A DNA stretch of 64,000 bases from Eumeta japonica (Eukaryota; Arthropoda; Insecta; Lepidoptera; Psychidae), in the NCBI GenBank assembly GCA_005406025.1, contig BGZK01000184.1:310001-374000 (forward strand), read 5' to 3'. This document shows positions 12,823 to 25,363 of the stretch, one piece after another. The translations under genes and the position numbers were made by a program. Each line of letters begins with the position of its first letter. Positions within the stretch are counted from its first letter, which is position 1. The notes under the pieces were generated by a model. That model was not told the origin of the DNA. It saw only the letters and a list, made by a program, of their open reading frames with translations, and made no database searches.

Positions 12823-14740
12823 TATATATCTTATATTTTATTTTATTACTAGCATTTACCCCGACTTTGTACATAGCACAACCGTGATAGGTAGCGACAT
12901 CGGAATTGTAGCCGGAACTGGAAACAGAATTAATAGCCGTAACCGATAACGTAATTGAGAACGTAATCGGGGTTGAAATCAGAAAATAATATTAATAAAC
13001 ATAATTTTATTTCCCAAGTTTATTAAATTGAGTGTCGAATGAAAATTTTCAAAGGCACAAGCTGAAAAATATATGAAATAATATATAAATAGAAATTACA
13101 TTAGTATTAATAGAATTGCAATAATTCTTGAAAACAATAACAGTCTTGATACATTATTATGTTCTACTATTTTGAACTAGTTTTTCTATTTGATACCACG
13201 TCTTTAGAATGCATTAAATGCGTAGAATATTATAACAAACAGATTCAATATACAATTTTGGCTACTTTTATATTATTCACATTTTACATAGTTAAAATAA
13301 AGATCGATTTTTTAGTGAGGTTTTTTACTTTTTTTTTAAATGTACCCTTATTATTTACCAAAAAGGTAGGCAGAGACGACAATATATTTCTCTTGATAAG
13401 TTATTTCATGCGTTTTCGTGGATTTTGAGCGTTTAAAATTTGGCCCTTAGTTTATTCGTTTTGCTATAAACAAATATGAGATTTATACTATTACGAATAA
13501 TAGAAGAACGCAATGTAGTAGCTTTCAAAATTTTGCATTCGAAATCTTCCATTTAACACATTGAAACACTGAAACAAAAATTACTTCCATTTCCCCTCCA
13601 AATACTCGCAGATTAGAATTCTTATTGTCGTGCAAAATTTTAATTTGTTTATAATGAGTATTTTTGAAGAAAATCATCTGTCACAAGCACATATCAAAGC
13701 GTTCCGTATGCCATGATGTTCGCTGTGGAATCCTAAAAAATATACTGTTTTTATAGTTTTAAATGAATGATTTCTATTTTAAAAATTCAAATTATATTTC
13801 TATCGCAGACGAAAAAATTTACAAGCAGAGTAAAATATTAATAACGTTGATTGAGCGCTGCGCGCAAAACACACGAACAAAAGATTTTGAATAACGTTCC
13901 TTTTTTCTATTGTTTTCGATATTGATCTATCATTTTTGTTTTCATTGTATGTTCAAAAACACACCGAGGCCCATTGATACAAAATAGCGCATGTGCGTAA
14001 AGTACCTTATTCGGTAGTAAAAGCAAAGTTGCCGTCTTAAGAAATATTTCTCCAGGTAAATTATTTTATATCTGCTTGGAAATGACAGGTAAACAATATT
14101 CAAATGTGTATGATCAATTTATGAAATAATAGTAAATTTCTTAAAAAATATATTTCATCGAGTAAAGTTGTAAATGGTTATAGCTTATTAATTATATTTA
14201 AATTTAATGTTCATTTTTTTCTGAGTAAATTAAGAATACACATATAAATATATGTTAAATATATTAATTTTTCAGCAATTAATGATTTTTTAAAGCGGTT
14301 ACGGTCTGTAGCATCCCTAACTTCTAGCCACCCTATATCGGTTAATATTGATAATAGAGAAAAAAGTAAAAATTACATTATTTATGAAATTTTGTGCTCT
14401 TCAACTTTATTTTAAGTTTTATTTCTAGTATTTACCGTTTTCCCAGAATAAAAAGACCATTTTTCTTCTTTTCTCGAGGATGATTCTTAAAAAAAAACAC
14501 AGTTCGTTTTACATCTTTTAAAGTAATTTATACCAAAAATTCAAGTTTATATCTCAAATTCCGATTGGATGAACAAACTGAAATAACTTCATCAAAATTT
14601 CACGTTAGCCATAGTCAGTTATAATATTCGCTATTGCAAACATTTTACATATTTTAAACATTTTATAGAACTTATACATTAAAATTGTAACAATACGTAC
14701 CAATTTTATTAATCTTTAAAATGCTGTTACATCTTAAAAC
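12823..14740. other. Non-coding AT-rich stretch
   Basis: Contains the degenerate short-period repeat at 12880-12970 and scattered 20-40 base simple tracts. The open frame at 13159-13428 is Phe/Tyr-rich and typical of random AT-rich DNA. Confidence 0.5.
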
Positions 14741-14744
14741 TAAA

Positions 14745-15865
14745 TGTGCACGCCCGTTAGCGACGCATAAGTCGTGTCGAGCCCTGTTCGCCAACACCCC
14801 AGAATATTATTATAAACCGAGGACTAACTTAATACATCAATTGACATTTGTTTTAGAATATGATAAAGCGATGGAAAATGCATGAGAAAATGCATACACA
14901 ATGACGTGATCAAAACAGGTAGTGAGCACTTAACGGGACTGATGTCAGCCCGACATTGAAAACAGGACAGGAATGATAGTGAATATTTGGATAGTAATCA
15001 AGCGATACAGGAGCAAATACAAGTATGATAAGCAACCAAACCCAACCTTGGTATGAAACGTATTAAAAATAAACATTGATTGTGTGCATCCTCATAAGGA
15101 TAATGACATAAAACTAGGTTCTATAAGTAAGCAGTGCGTCTAGCTAGATGATGCAAAAGCACTAAAAACCTGCAAGATTTAGGCGCAAGTGTCATGTAAA
15201 ACAAGAAGCATTGTGTCGTTCGACAACAAAACCAGTTGTCCTTTTATGAATTGTGATAAATTATTTGGTACGTGTATATCTCTGAACCTCTGTCGGAACT
15301 CTCGCCATAGGCACTTTCAGATTTACGCCGACATCGTACAGCCCGATCCGCCGCATTTTGCCGAGAATTGGAATGACGACTCTAGTTCAGTACCAACAAA
15401 ATTTTATTTGCTCCACAGACGTAAAGGCCGTAAAGAATTTGGTATGGATTAAGAGCAAATTTTACATCAGTGTACTTTTTTGAATAGGAGCATGTTATTC
15501 ATTTGCGCATGGTCAAAAATTGTTATCTGATATAACCATAGTAAATTTTAAGACATTAAATATATGTATTTAAATTCCAAACTCGAGCCCAATTTTTGAC
15601 TTTTTAAAAGTAATTTTTAATATTCTATGTTTTAGGATTACATACATCCGATGAGTATACTAAACACTACTCTAGCGTATGTCCATCTGTCGTAGGATAT
15701 TTTCTCCACTTGTATCGGATAACAATTAGTGTGATCTGGTAGATAAATAAAAGATTTAGGTGACCTAGTTACGAACAAGTAGCATAAATAAATTTCTGTA
15801 TTAGAAATTAAATTTTGTGGGGTAAATTAGAAAGAATTTTGTTAAGTGCACCATGTAGCATATCA
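14745..15865 (-). repeat. Inverted copy of the 7573-9195 repeat
   Basis: Begins tgtgcacgcccgttagcgac and ends gttaagtgcaccatgtagc, both matching the other copy in reverse. It lacks the inner insertion. The two arms are separated by about 5.5 kb. Confidence 0.75.
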
Positions 15866-15879
15866 ATCATTTAGTACGC

Positions 15880-16160
15880 GTATTTCTCTGAACCTCCATC
15901 GGAACTCTCGTCAAAGCCTCTTATTATCTCCCCTTGGGTTTCCCGGGCACTTTTAGATTTACGCCGACATCGTACAGACCAATCTGCTATATTTTTCCGG
16001 GAATTAGGATGACGATGGCAACTCGGTTCCAACTAAATTTTATTTGTTCCACAGACGTAAAGGCCGCAAGGGCTTTATGTGGATTGAGAGACATTTTTAT
16101 GTCAGTGTATTTTTTAATCGAAGCATGTCATTCATTCATGCATGGACAAAAATTGTAGCT
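15880..16160 (-). repeat. Third, partial copy of the same repeat
   Basis: Immediately beside the 14745-15865 copy and in the same orientation. It shares 'tttctctgaacctccatcgg' and the cgccgacatcgtacag segment up to the 'gcatggacaaaaattg' end. Confidence 0.7.
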
Positions 16161-16309
16161 ATTATTTTGGAAATAATAGCTTTCAATATACGTTTATTAT
16201 AAATGATAAAACGGTAAATGTGCTGTTATCAGTTTTTTAATAAATATGTTTAAAATTTGATATGGTTATATTAGATATCGTTAAATTCCAAACTTTCGCT
16301 TAACTTATT

Positions 16310-16570
16310 CCTTTTTTTAAAAAGATTATTACATATTATTTCGAATTTAAAATTATTGCTAGCGTAAAGATGATTGGTAGAATTATTTAGTTGCGTATGT
16401 ATGTGCGTCGTTTGTCAATTGGTGCTGTAAGCAATACTCCGTCCGCCTATTTTTTCTGTACATGGCGGAAGTGCTACAATCATATTCCAATATGAAGTGT
16501 CAAAGTTGGAAAGGAATCTATCTATTTTGTTGCCATCTATATTTAGTTTTCGCCGTCTAATCCCTAAAAT
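16310..16570 (+). repeat. Segmental duplication, right copy (proximal block)
   Basis: Direct counterpart of 9480-9730, diverged by substitutions and indels. Confidence 0.6.
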
Positions 16571-16885
16571 AAAATTTGGGATAGTGGATGAAATGAAAAA
16601 TAACTGAATACGTAACTACATGAGATAATGCACAAATTAAAAGTAGATATCAAGATTTGATGTATTATATTTAATATGTTAGATTTCAGAATTATTTTGT
16701 GTATTAGATATTATACAATATTTAATATTTTTAAGTTTCATGAAGTTATCAGTTCTATCGCGAGAATATTAAAGAGAAGTAGTTTGTCAAGCTGGTGCAG
16801 TCCCTCTTGCCTAATGAATAAAAGATTATTAATAAATATATTTTTTACTATCAATTCATTGCCGTGACTAAAAACCTATATCAGC

Positions 16886-17120
16886 GAGTTCCCTTACCGC
16901 AGCCAACCTTGGTTGCAGCAGCCATGCCACGATGACGTTTAGAACGAGCTATCATAATGAAATGCATTTACAAAATTTCATATCTGGTTATGTGCACCGT
17001 TATGTAGTTCCTTCGCCAGCACCCAACCCTGGATGCCCCACCCAACCAATCATGTCGTGATGGCGTTTAGAATGATGAGAACTATCACATTTAAATGTAT
17101 TTATAAAATTCCTTATCAGT
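16886..17120 (+). repeat. Two diverged tandem copies of a unit of about 130 bases
   Basis: The pieces 'gcagccaaccttggttgcag ... cgatgacgtttagaac ... aatgcatttacaaaattt' and 'gcacccaaccctggatgccc ... tgatggcgtttagaat ... aatgtatttataaaattc' follow each other. Unit about 130 bases, diverged. Confidence 0.6.
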
Positions 17121-18650
17121 GCTGTTCACAAAGTCATATTCGTACATGCGTACGCGCCTAATATATCGTGTAGATATCTAATAACTTCATGTAGTGTGTT
17201 GCGTGGAATCATGCACCATTACAATAAGGTCATGTTCACTATGACAATTCATTATCATCAAAACTGAATCAACGTGTAAACTTAGTAAAACACGGAGGTT
17301 TTACTAAGATTCAAATTCAACTTGCGAAATTTTACTTAAATGAATAAACGTGGAAATATTGCGAGTCAAATGAAAACTTTTAAAAATTAAATTTCAATGT
17401 TCTATTGACTACAAAATACATTGATTAATAGAATGTTTTTATATCGTGTCTTTACGTCAAAAACTCTATCGCAAAGTTGGTCGTGACTTATATATGGACT
17501 TAAAGACAAACATACAGATACTTGGATGAGGTTATATGATCTCTATTATCAAATTATTTTGTTTTTTACTTCACGCTAAGCTAATTAAATTTTTTTATAA
17601 AGTTAGATAAAGTAATCTTTTCCGTTTGATTTTTGAACAAATTGGAATTATAATGAATATCGATATTTTTAGGTTCTTGGGAGCTTTTCTAGCTATTCAC
17701 ATGTAAAACATCGAACTTGTCATCGTTATTGATACTTCACATTTGAGTGAGAAGTGTTAAGAAATCACACTTTTTTTTTCTAAATCATTTGACATTTTAA
17801 ACCATAAAGAAAATGATAATATGCTTAATGAGTAAATTAATATTTACAAATCAGTGTTATTGGACGCTTGCCTATAACATTTGGGCAATGATTTGAAGGC
17901 GATTAGTCTATGACACTTGACTAACATATCTCTATCTATAATTGTGCGTGGCTGCTGGTGAAGGGAATTTTATCGCCCTTTTAAGTACTGTCTGTACTGT
18001 CTATTGCCTTTAACGGTTGTCTAACGAGGTCGCTGCCAGCGATTCTGTTGGTAGTTTCGATCTCTTAGTATCCCAATAAACGTGAATGTCTGGCTTTTCT
18101 TGAGGTTATACTTATCTAGCTTAAAACGTACATAGAAATAACATTACAATTATTTAGCGGACTAATATGAACAAAATAAAACTTATATCTTTAATATCTG
18201 TCAATCCTCTTGAATTGAAATTCAATTCCTTGGATTAAGTTTTGTAGTGGAAGAACAGATTTGAGGGTCAACGGTGGATTTCATGTTGCATGTGTTGCAA
18301 TATATATTTATACACATACATATTGCGTGCACGCATCTAATCAACTATTACCGAGATTTTTTTGTAACTGAAAGAATCCACAAAACGATTTTCATGTTTA
18401 ATATTTTGCAAAACTCAACTTCCTGTGATCCCTATTATAGAGGGATTTGCTGTATTGTATTAATTACAATTATAATTGCAGACATTTGTTTTAATTGCAG
18501 CCAGAAACCAAAACTGTGGCCTTTTTTAAAAATATTTGAATTTGATGTCGCTTTCCCAATTCACTATTTTCACAATTAAATATATACATATATATGAAAC
18601 AAGAGCTTTTAAATATTTCTATTAAGTTGTAGAGATTGATACCATAGGTT
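17121..18650. other. Non-coding stretch between duplication blocks
   Basis: No domain recognised in the frame at 18274-18579. The 17930-18090 part is more GC-balanced and could be a repeat fragment, unclassified. Confidence 0.45.
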
Positions 18651-18654
18651 TACA

Positions 18655-19360
18655 TAGATTATAATTTAAGGACTTTTACAAAGGTGATTTAAAGACTTCT
18701 ATAAAAGCAGGATAATAATTCTTTATTTAACATTTATGTAATAATATACATACATAACAACAAATACATAGTTTAATAACTTTTATAATGAAAAAACATA
18801 GTTGCCAAAATTTGGTTTTGATTCAGTGTCTCATTTTTGATAAAGGATAGCTGGGCGGCGCAGCGACAAAAACGTCTTACTCAGGATCAACTGTAAAAAT
18901 AAAAGCATTGATAAATAAAAACGTATTTGTTAAATTATACGAAAAATGTTTTTTTGCATTCAACAATCTAATAACTATTGATAATTATTATACTTAAATT
19001 TATTTTAAAATACAATAACACAAATCAGGTGTATATAGGTGGATATGCATATTATAGAAGGGTAAAATTCAAAATAATATCATGAGAAATTTCAGAGACC
19101 AGTAATTCCCGAATGGTTAATACGTAGCTTTCAAATTAAAAGGCATCGGTTTTGAAATCTGCCATAGACAATTGATCAACAAACTCATTCCAACATTCCT
19201 TAGCTTACAAGAATTTCTGCATCTTCCAAGACTTGATGGGCGTGTGCCAATCAAGTCAACGAGCTCTGTCGCTAAGTGTAAAGCGCTTGCTTCAAATACG
19301 GTCTATTTGATTTCTATTCCTCATCGCATAACATAAATCTAAATGAATACTCCTTTTTTT
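18655..19360 (+). repeat. Segmental duplication, right copy (middle block)
   Basis: Counterpart of 10780-11420 in direct orientation; non-coding sequence downstream of the exon at 19475 in gene direction. Confidence 0.75.
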
Positions 19361-19442
19361 CTTTTTCTTTGGTTGTCAATTGCAATAGTAACGATAGCAA
19401 AAAATAGAATTTAAATTTGATATTGTTGGAATTAGAACGTTC

Positions 19443-19448
19443 ATTTAT
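19443..19448 (-). terminator. Possible poly(A) signal AATAAA
   Basis: The minus strand reads TGAATAAATG directly at the stop codon of the extended exon at 19475, with a T-rich stretch about 35 bases downstream. Position supports a cleavage site, but AATAAA is common in AT-rich DNA. Confidence 0.35.
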
Positions 19449-19474
19449 TCAAGTAAATTTAAAACATGTCTCAC

Positions 19475-19675
19475 CCGCACAGCAATATTTGGGTTTCACA
19501 CAAATGCCGTGTTTGTTTCTGTAAAAGCCCTTCTTGCATACACAACGCGGCTCGCAGTTCAGTACTAGAGTGTTGCAAGTCACCGGTTGATTGTCCACGT
19601 CGGAACAATCCTCGGCGAGGCACGCCGATGGGCACGAATCCCATACTTCATTTGGTCTCGTACATTTTACTGGTG
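19475..19675 (-). CDS. TIL-domain exon, internal or terminal
   Basis: 201 bp to a phase 1 donor (GTGAGA) with acceptor ctgtacag. Begins PVKCTRPNEVWDSC and ends KPKYCCA, with ten TIL cysteines plus one extra Cys. If the donor is not used, the frame reads on through ETCFKFT to a TGA at 19449-19451, which overlaps an AATAAA (TGAATAAA). This makes it a candidate last exon with its own poly(A) signal. Confidence 0.88.
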
Positions 19676-19819
19676 CTGTACGGATTGACAAAGTATATAA
19701 ATGTAATAAAGGTAAATAGAATGTTTTATGATATGGTGTTAAATATTTATAAGACAAAAGAATAGCGCATTTATTCTAGTAGCTTAAATTTAGTTTTAAA
19801 TGACATAAAATCTGATTCT

Positions 19820-20305
19820 TATAGTCCAGTCAAGTAAGGTTTGAAATCAAAATTTTGTCACTCAACTCTGCATTTTGAGTATAATGTAGTTTTAATGATA
19901 CAAAAACAATGTGTAACAGTTTTCACGTCTGCATCTCCCGGCAAGGGTTGAGAAAAAATTAAAAAAAGTGTTTTTTCGCAATTACTCGAAAACGGTAAAA
20001 GTTGAACATAAAAGTTCGTATTAAAATGTGTAAAGCTTAAAATTTTACATAAAAACATTCTTTGACTTTTTCCTCTGTTCAAAATTTACCGAGTTAAGGG
20101 AGTTTTAGGTATGAGGAATGACCGTAAATTAAAAAAAATTGTAGGTAGTAGAAAAATAAGAGAATTATTTTTGCTTTTTTTTTTAATCGCTTCAAAAAAT
20201 CATTTGTTTTAATTTTAGAGATACAGATTTCTCTATTATTAATTAACATGAAACAATTTGAAATTTTCAAATTATAATTTGAATGTTTAAAATGTAATGA
20301 ATAAA
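19820..20305 (+). repeat. Second copy of the 8529-8935 repeat
   Basis: Same blocks in the same order as 8529-8935. It lies in the intron between TIL exons 20873 and 19475. No coding sequence. Confidence 0.65.
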
Positions 20306-20872
20306 TTTTATATTGCCATATTTAGATCTAGTTCTAAAGAATAACTAGTTTGTTTCGGTAAGTATGAATTTATACAGGTATTAAATGAAGGCCTGTCTTT
20401 AATTATATAGGTATAACCTCTCCATGTAAGAGCATGCGCAATATTGCGCAATACTCGTCATCGAGTACCCATACGAGTAAGAGAGGTACAGTCCTCTTTT
20501 TTTTATGTCGGCACCCAATACAAGGGCGTAGGATTTGAAAAAAAACTTTACATCTGTATAAATTCACACCCGTTAAAATACACTAGGTAAATTTTTTTTA
20601 TAATCGCACAATTTAGGAAATTTCACGAGGAGGTTTTAAACGCAAAATTGTATAAGAAATATATAGAACATCTCCTAAATAACTTTTAAAAAATCCAAAT
20701 ATAAATTATATAGCGAAACGAGTACTCAAGGACAAGCGTGTTCAATTTAAATAATAAGTAGTTCCTTGACTATTACAAATACTTAAATTTTTTATGTCTT
20801 TTTGCAACAAATTGTACTTATTTATTTATAATATTTATACAATGTTTATGAGTGCATAGCTTTAATACTTAC

Positions 20873-21058
20873 GACAATCGGACGCCACAATGCACTGACC
20901 ATCCGTATTGCTACGCTTATGGTTCAGGTTGCAGATGCACCCCGGCTTACAGGGCTCCGGCGTCACGCACGTCACGGCCCTGCGACTGTCATTCTTGGGA
21001 CAGAATTCATTACTGCATTCAGTCTTGCAATCTACGTATCTGGAGTTCGGGCCGCATT
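20873..21058 (-). CDS. TIL-domain exon (ECGPNSRYVDC type)
   Basis: 186 bp, acceptor ttaaaattttag, donor GTAAGT. Ten cysteines: begins CGPNSRYVDCKTEC and ends QCIVASDC; the loop CVTPEPC is longer than minimal. The Cys8-Cys9 turn is NLNHKRSNTDGQ. A near-identical copy lies at 12217-12402. Confidence 0.92.
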
Positions 21059-21179
21059 CTAAAATTTTAAATGGGCTGACTGTTGTAAACATGCCGTATA
21101 AGACGCGCTACCACCGACCTCTCATAAATTTTCAGTGTACTCGTATTAACCGATCGTAACGCAGTTTGCGACATTTGAG

Positions 21180-22600
21180 AAGCGTTCACTCAACTTGGAA
21201 TTTCTGAAACTTCCAACTAGTATCGCCTGGTAGATTATGAGCAATCTCAAAAATGTAGTTTTCAGAAAAATTGTTATTTTGATATAACTTTTAGACTATT
21301 GTACCGATTGATATCAAATCCAATCACCTCTTCTCCTTAAACAGTTGACATTGACTGCCGCAAATTGCATTAAAACCTGTTAGTATCTACTAAAGATATA
21401 ATTTGCAGAATATTTAACAAAAAAAAAAAAAATGTTTGTATACAAATATTTTGTAAACTGGTCTGCTGATAAATTCCAAAATCCATCCAATTTTTCCGCT
21501 TGAAAAACAACCTTCAATCGTTGTAAAATGCATCTATATCAATTCAATTTAGAAAATATTAATTGTAGAAATATTGTTAGAAAAAAAATTTTTTCAAAGT
21601 ATTTTTTTTAGAATATGTTTTAAACTACTTTACCGACAAATACCAAAATCTAACCAGATGTTCTCCTTAAAAAACAATGTAAATGTAAAATGCATCATAG
21701 CGGTCGATTCGTTCGATATATGCCATTAACGAAAATTCAAAAAAAAATTCTCCAAAATAATTTGAGATATTCATGATGGATTGATGTCGAATACTCGGTC
21801 TTGTATCAAATGCTATTAACTAGACCTAAAAAACAAATAACAAATAAAATATTCGAAAGATGTCGTAGTTAAACAATTAAGGAAATAGTTTTTTTTAACT
21901 TTCCGCTACGAAAATTTTAAAAAATTTTCATAAATTGCGCAGGCACTGTTCATTCAGACATTGTAAAATAAAATTTTCATCAAATGTTGCCGTTTTAAGG
22001 TCCTATTATATCTCGATCATTTTCCGAGTGATGTCTATATATATGTTTGTGTTGAAAAGTTTTTAAAAAAATGTTTTCTTGAATATTTTTTACACTATTT
22101 TACTGATAAATTCCAAAATATAATAAGCTCTTCTGCTTAAAAATCAAAGTCTATAGTTGCTCAATGCATCAAAATCTGTGGGGTTCATTAGAAAAATATC
22201 ATTAACGAAAAATTATACATTAAATTTTTTTTTTCAAAATAACAAGAAATGTATGATTGACTGTTTGGTACTCGATCATATTCTTCCGTTTAAGAAACTG
22301 CGTCGGATGCCATTTGTTTTTCATGTATATACATTTTTGAACTCGACAAACTCCTAAACGTATTAGAACTATCTTTTTGAGCTCGAAGAACCTGAAAAAG
22401 CAATAAAATGATCTTTTGAGCTTGATGGGTTCAATAATTTCCTTTCTCTTTATTTTTAAACAATTTGACCTCGAAAGTAGTAAGAAATTTAAGGAATGAC
22501 CTGGAAGGTCAACCATTTTACAGATTTTTGTTAGCCACGTGTATTTACATGGTGTATGCGGTTGATGAATTATTGGTTTACTGAATGAATTCATATATTA
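21180..22600 (+). repeat. Interspersed repeat built of diverged tandem modules
   Basis: Modules of roughly 190-220 bases recur: 'actattgtaccgattgatat', 'actggtctgctgataaattc', 'actactttaccgacaaatac' and 'actattttactgataaattc', each followed by a CTTCTCCTT/CTGCTTAAAA segment and an 'aatgcat..a' segment. The tail (22380-22600: 'cctgaaaaagcaataaaatg' and a 'gacctggaaggtcaacc' segment) matches 62490-62630. No gene. Confidence 0.7.
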
Positions 22601-23706
22601 TCGACATTTGTCGAAGCTATTGTTCTAGCAGCCGATACATTTTCGATAACGAAATCATCCAATAGTATTGTATATCATGATATAATTGTAGTCATACGCT
22701 ATTTGGCTTATCGCATGCCTTCTAGATTGAGTATAGACGTAGCGTCAGCATCGTATTCTTTTCGGATATACGCCACACGCATTAGGCGTGATTAGTACAA
22801 CCCCTTCTAACAGGACTACCCATATGATACGTAAGGTATGTCGTTTGTCGTTTGTCAGTCCAAGGGTAGCTCGAGCCCTAATTACGGTAAATTGGATTCA
22901 GCATGTATATACTTTTGAAGTAGGGTGCAAATATTTGTAGCACTTATCACATACCCCCTCAATATTCACCTATAGAAATGTAACAAACTATTTTTAATCT
23001 TCGATTTTTAAACGGTTCACAAAACATATACCTATTTTTAATTGACAATATCAAGACTGCATTAAATATTAGTATAATAATAAATCATGAAATGTAGTCC
23101 TTAATTTTAGACTGTTGATTTTGTCGAGCCTATCTTATTTGTTAATGGTATTATATTAAATTATTTTTTTATAAACTTTATAAATTAAATTTTATAAATT
23201 TAAAAATATTAATTAACAACAAGATATTACTCGTTCTCTGTTACTCGTATTACTAGCCATAAACGAAACAACTACAATAACTCTCTGTAAAACCAGCAAC
23301 GCGCACATATCAATTTTAAAGTAAAGTTATTCTCTTTTCTTCATTATTCATACTAAAGCTCTAAAAGTACTATTAACACGATCAATTACGACTCCCTAGG
23401 CATGGACTATTTGTATACATAATCTTATCTACAATTTCAAATATAACTTTAAAAAAATATTTGATAATATTATTCAACTAACTGTTACAAAAAGTTCACA
23501 ACGAAATCTATCTATTAACAAACAATACACGATAAAACATACTTCATAATTCAATAGATTTGTGTTATAAGCCGTAATTTTTAATTGCCGTATTAATTTC
23601 ATTACTAGCCTAACATTTTTCCCCAGATTTCACATAGTACATTTTTATCCCTTTAACCGACTTTTTTAAATAAATTAACCCCATCTATATATAGTATTAA
23701 GCTCAC
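22601..23706. other. Intron, no further exon seen
   Basis: Between exons 23707 and 20873. 22720-22880 has higher complexity ('cgtagcgtcagcatcgtatt', duplicated gtcgtttgtc) and may be a transposon fragment; the rest is AT-rich. Confidence 0.45.
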
Positions 23707-23961
23707 TTGTAGGCGGCTTGGGCGTCGGCGTCGGTAGCGGTTCCGGGTCGATGACGGGCGTCGGAGCCAGAGGGCACTGCTCCGAGCGTATGCACTTGCC
23801 GAATGCGTTCCTCAGGTAGCCGGATATGCAGTCGCAGCCGACCTCGCACGGCTGGGGCACTTGACAGTTGTAGTCCGTGTAGATAGACTCGCAGGTCTGC
23901 GGCGGACAGAAGGTCCTGCACGGTTTCCATACTTCTTTGACACCGCAAATCTGGTTCTTAG
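23707..23961 (-). CDS. TIL-domain exon (NQICGV type) with a proline-rich tail
   Basis: 255 bp, the longest TIL exon. Acceptor cccgttacag, donor GTGAGC, phase 1/1. Begins KNQICGVKEVWKPC and contains CPPQTC; ten cysteines. After the last Cys it runs on for about 24 residues of PEPLPTPTPKPPT, a flexible linker. At the position where sister exons have their donor GT, this exon has CT, so a downstream donor is used and the linker is coding. Confidence 0.88.
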
Positions 23962-24277
23962 CTGTAACGGGAATCCTTCTTTTACATAATGAATCATCTA
24001 AGATAGACATGTGTAATAAAAGGAAGTTGAAGTATTGGAAATAGCATATAATTTAAATTGTATATACTGTAATAAAATAATTTAAAACAACTATATAAAG
24101 AACTAATATCCTACATGATTTGAAATATATACTCTAAATAACAGAGTACTCGAGTCAACGGAATTTCTCACATATTTTTATAAATATTCGTTTAAATATA
24201 TGAATACAGATAATAATTTATTATTTAATATTTCCCCATCTATTTACAATTAGCATAAGGTCATTTCATTGACTTAC

Positions 24278-24463
24278 GGCATTTATTCTCAGGTACACAA
24301 ACTCCTTTGTCGTTTCTCAAGTAGCCTTTATCACAAACACAGTCTGGATTGCAACTCTGATCAACGTATTCAGGCGGGCACTCATATTTTGGGTTCAGTC
24401 CGGCGCAAGAGTCGCGCGGGCAAACGCCGGGGCATTCTTCCCAATGTTCATGCTTTGGGCAAT
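24278..24463 (-). CDS. TIL-domain exon (KHEHW type)
   Basis: 186 bp, acceptor cttttatttaag, donor GTAAGT. Begins CPKHEHWEECPGVC and ends VCVPENKC, ten cysteines, long Cys5-Cys6 segment (CPPEYVDQSC). It is the intact relative that exposes the shifted frame in the exon at 52000. Confidence 0.92.
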
Positions 24464-24689
24464 CTTAAATAAAAGTATTTTCATTAAATCCACCGCGATA
24501 TTAATCTTGTATAAATACCAATCCTCGTTTATTTGACATGATTTCGTAACGTTTAAAATTCACTTGCGAATTTTTTTAGAAACATCTATGAGTACAATAT
24601 TTAATATCCCTCTATGACGAAACTGAACAGAGCAGCTTTGTCTTACATTTAGTTTATTATTGATAATATATCAAAGATTACTTTTATAT

Positions 24690-24885
24690 GGCATGAGCGA
24701 GGGGCAAAATAGCACGCGAACGAATAAAGAGTAGGTGGTGACCACCGGCCATAGACATTTGCGACCCCACAGGAGTAGCCACTGCGTTGCTAACTTCTTA
24801 GGTAGAAATAACATATCTAATGGAAGGGTATTGGACTGATAGAGGAGAATAGTGTAATGTATGATGTTGGGGTGGTGGATGGGGA
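24690..24885 (-). mobile_element. Lepidopteran SINE/LINE tail (minus orientation)
   Basis: The minus strand reads 'gtctatggccggtggtcacc' then 'acctactctttattcgttcg', matching the same tail family; related to 6484-6745. It lies between exon 24278 and the BEL/Pao element. Confidence 0.6.
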
Positions 24886-25014
24886 AGTAGACCACTGAAA
24901 ATTTTAATCACTGGATGAAACGCAACATATCTATATTTTTGTGCAATGATATCGGATTTTTATAATTTTACTTCACTGTAAATCTTACATACCAATGCTA
25001 TTTTAGGAAGTAGT

Positions 25015-25363
25015 TGTTTACGCCATTTTCCCCCTTTTTATACTGTAGTTTGTCACACATAGACAAAAGTCAACTGATGCGGGAGCTGGAGGGGCCTATG
25101 CGCGAGACGTCATATTCGGACGCTAGCCGGCGATGACTAAAAGTGCTTCGCTCATGCGCAGACGAGTGGGAGCCTAATTGCGCGGGCCGATGTGGGATTT
25201 ATATACTTTTCCTACACAATAAGTTAGCGGGAGTGAGGACAATGAAATAAACAATACAACGTAGCCACTAAACGATCGCGGCTAACGCAGCCCGGAAAGC
25301 CGGGACGAGAAGGCATCAGAAGGGTATCCCGCACTGACTTATTCCTCGGGACACTCCCGGCGC
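25015..25363 (+). repeat. 5' LTR of the BEL/Pao element
   Basis: 349 bases, starts TGTTTACGCC and ends CCCGGCGC, followed by ATACATTTTTTGGTGAG, the usual position of the primer-binding region in this group. The partner LTR has diverged by substitutions and small indels, so the insertion is not recent. Confidence 0.8.
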
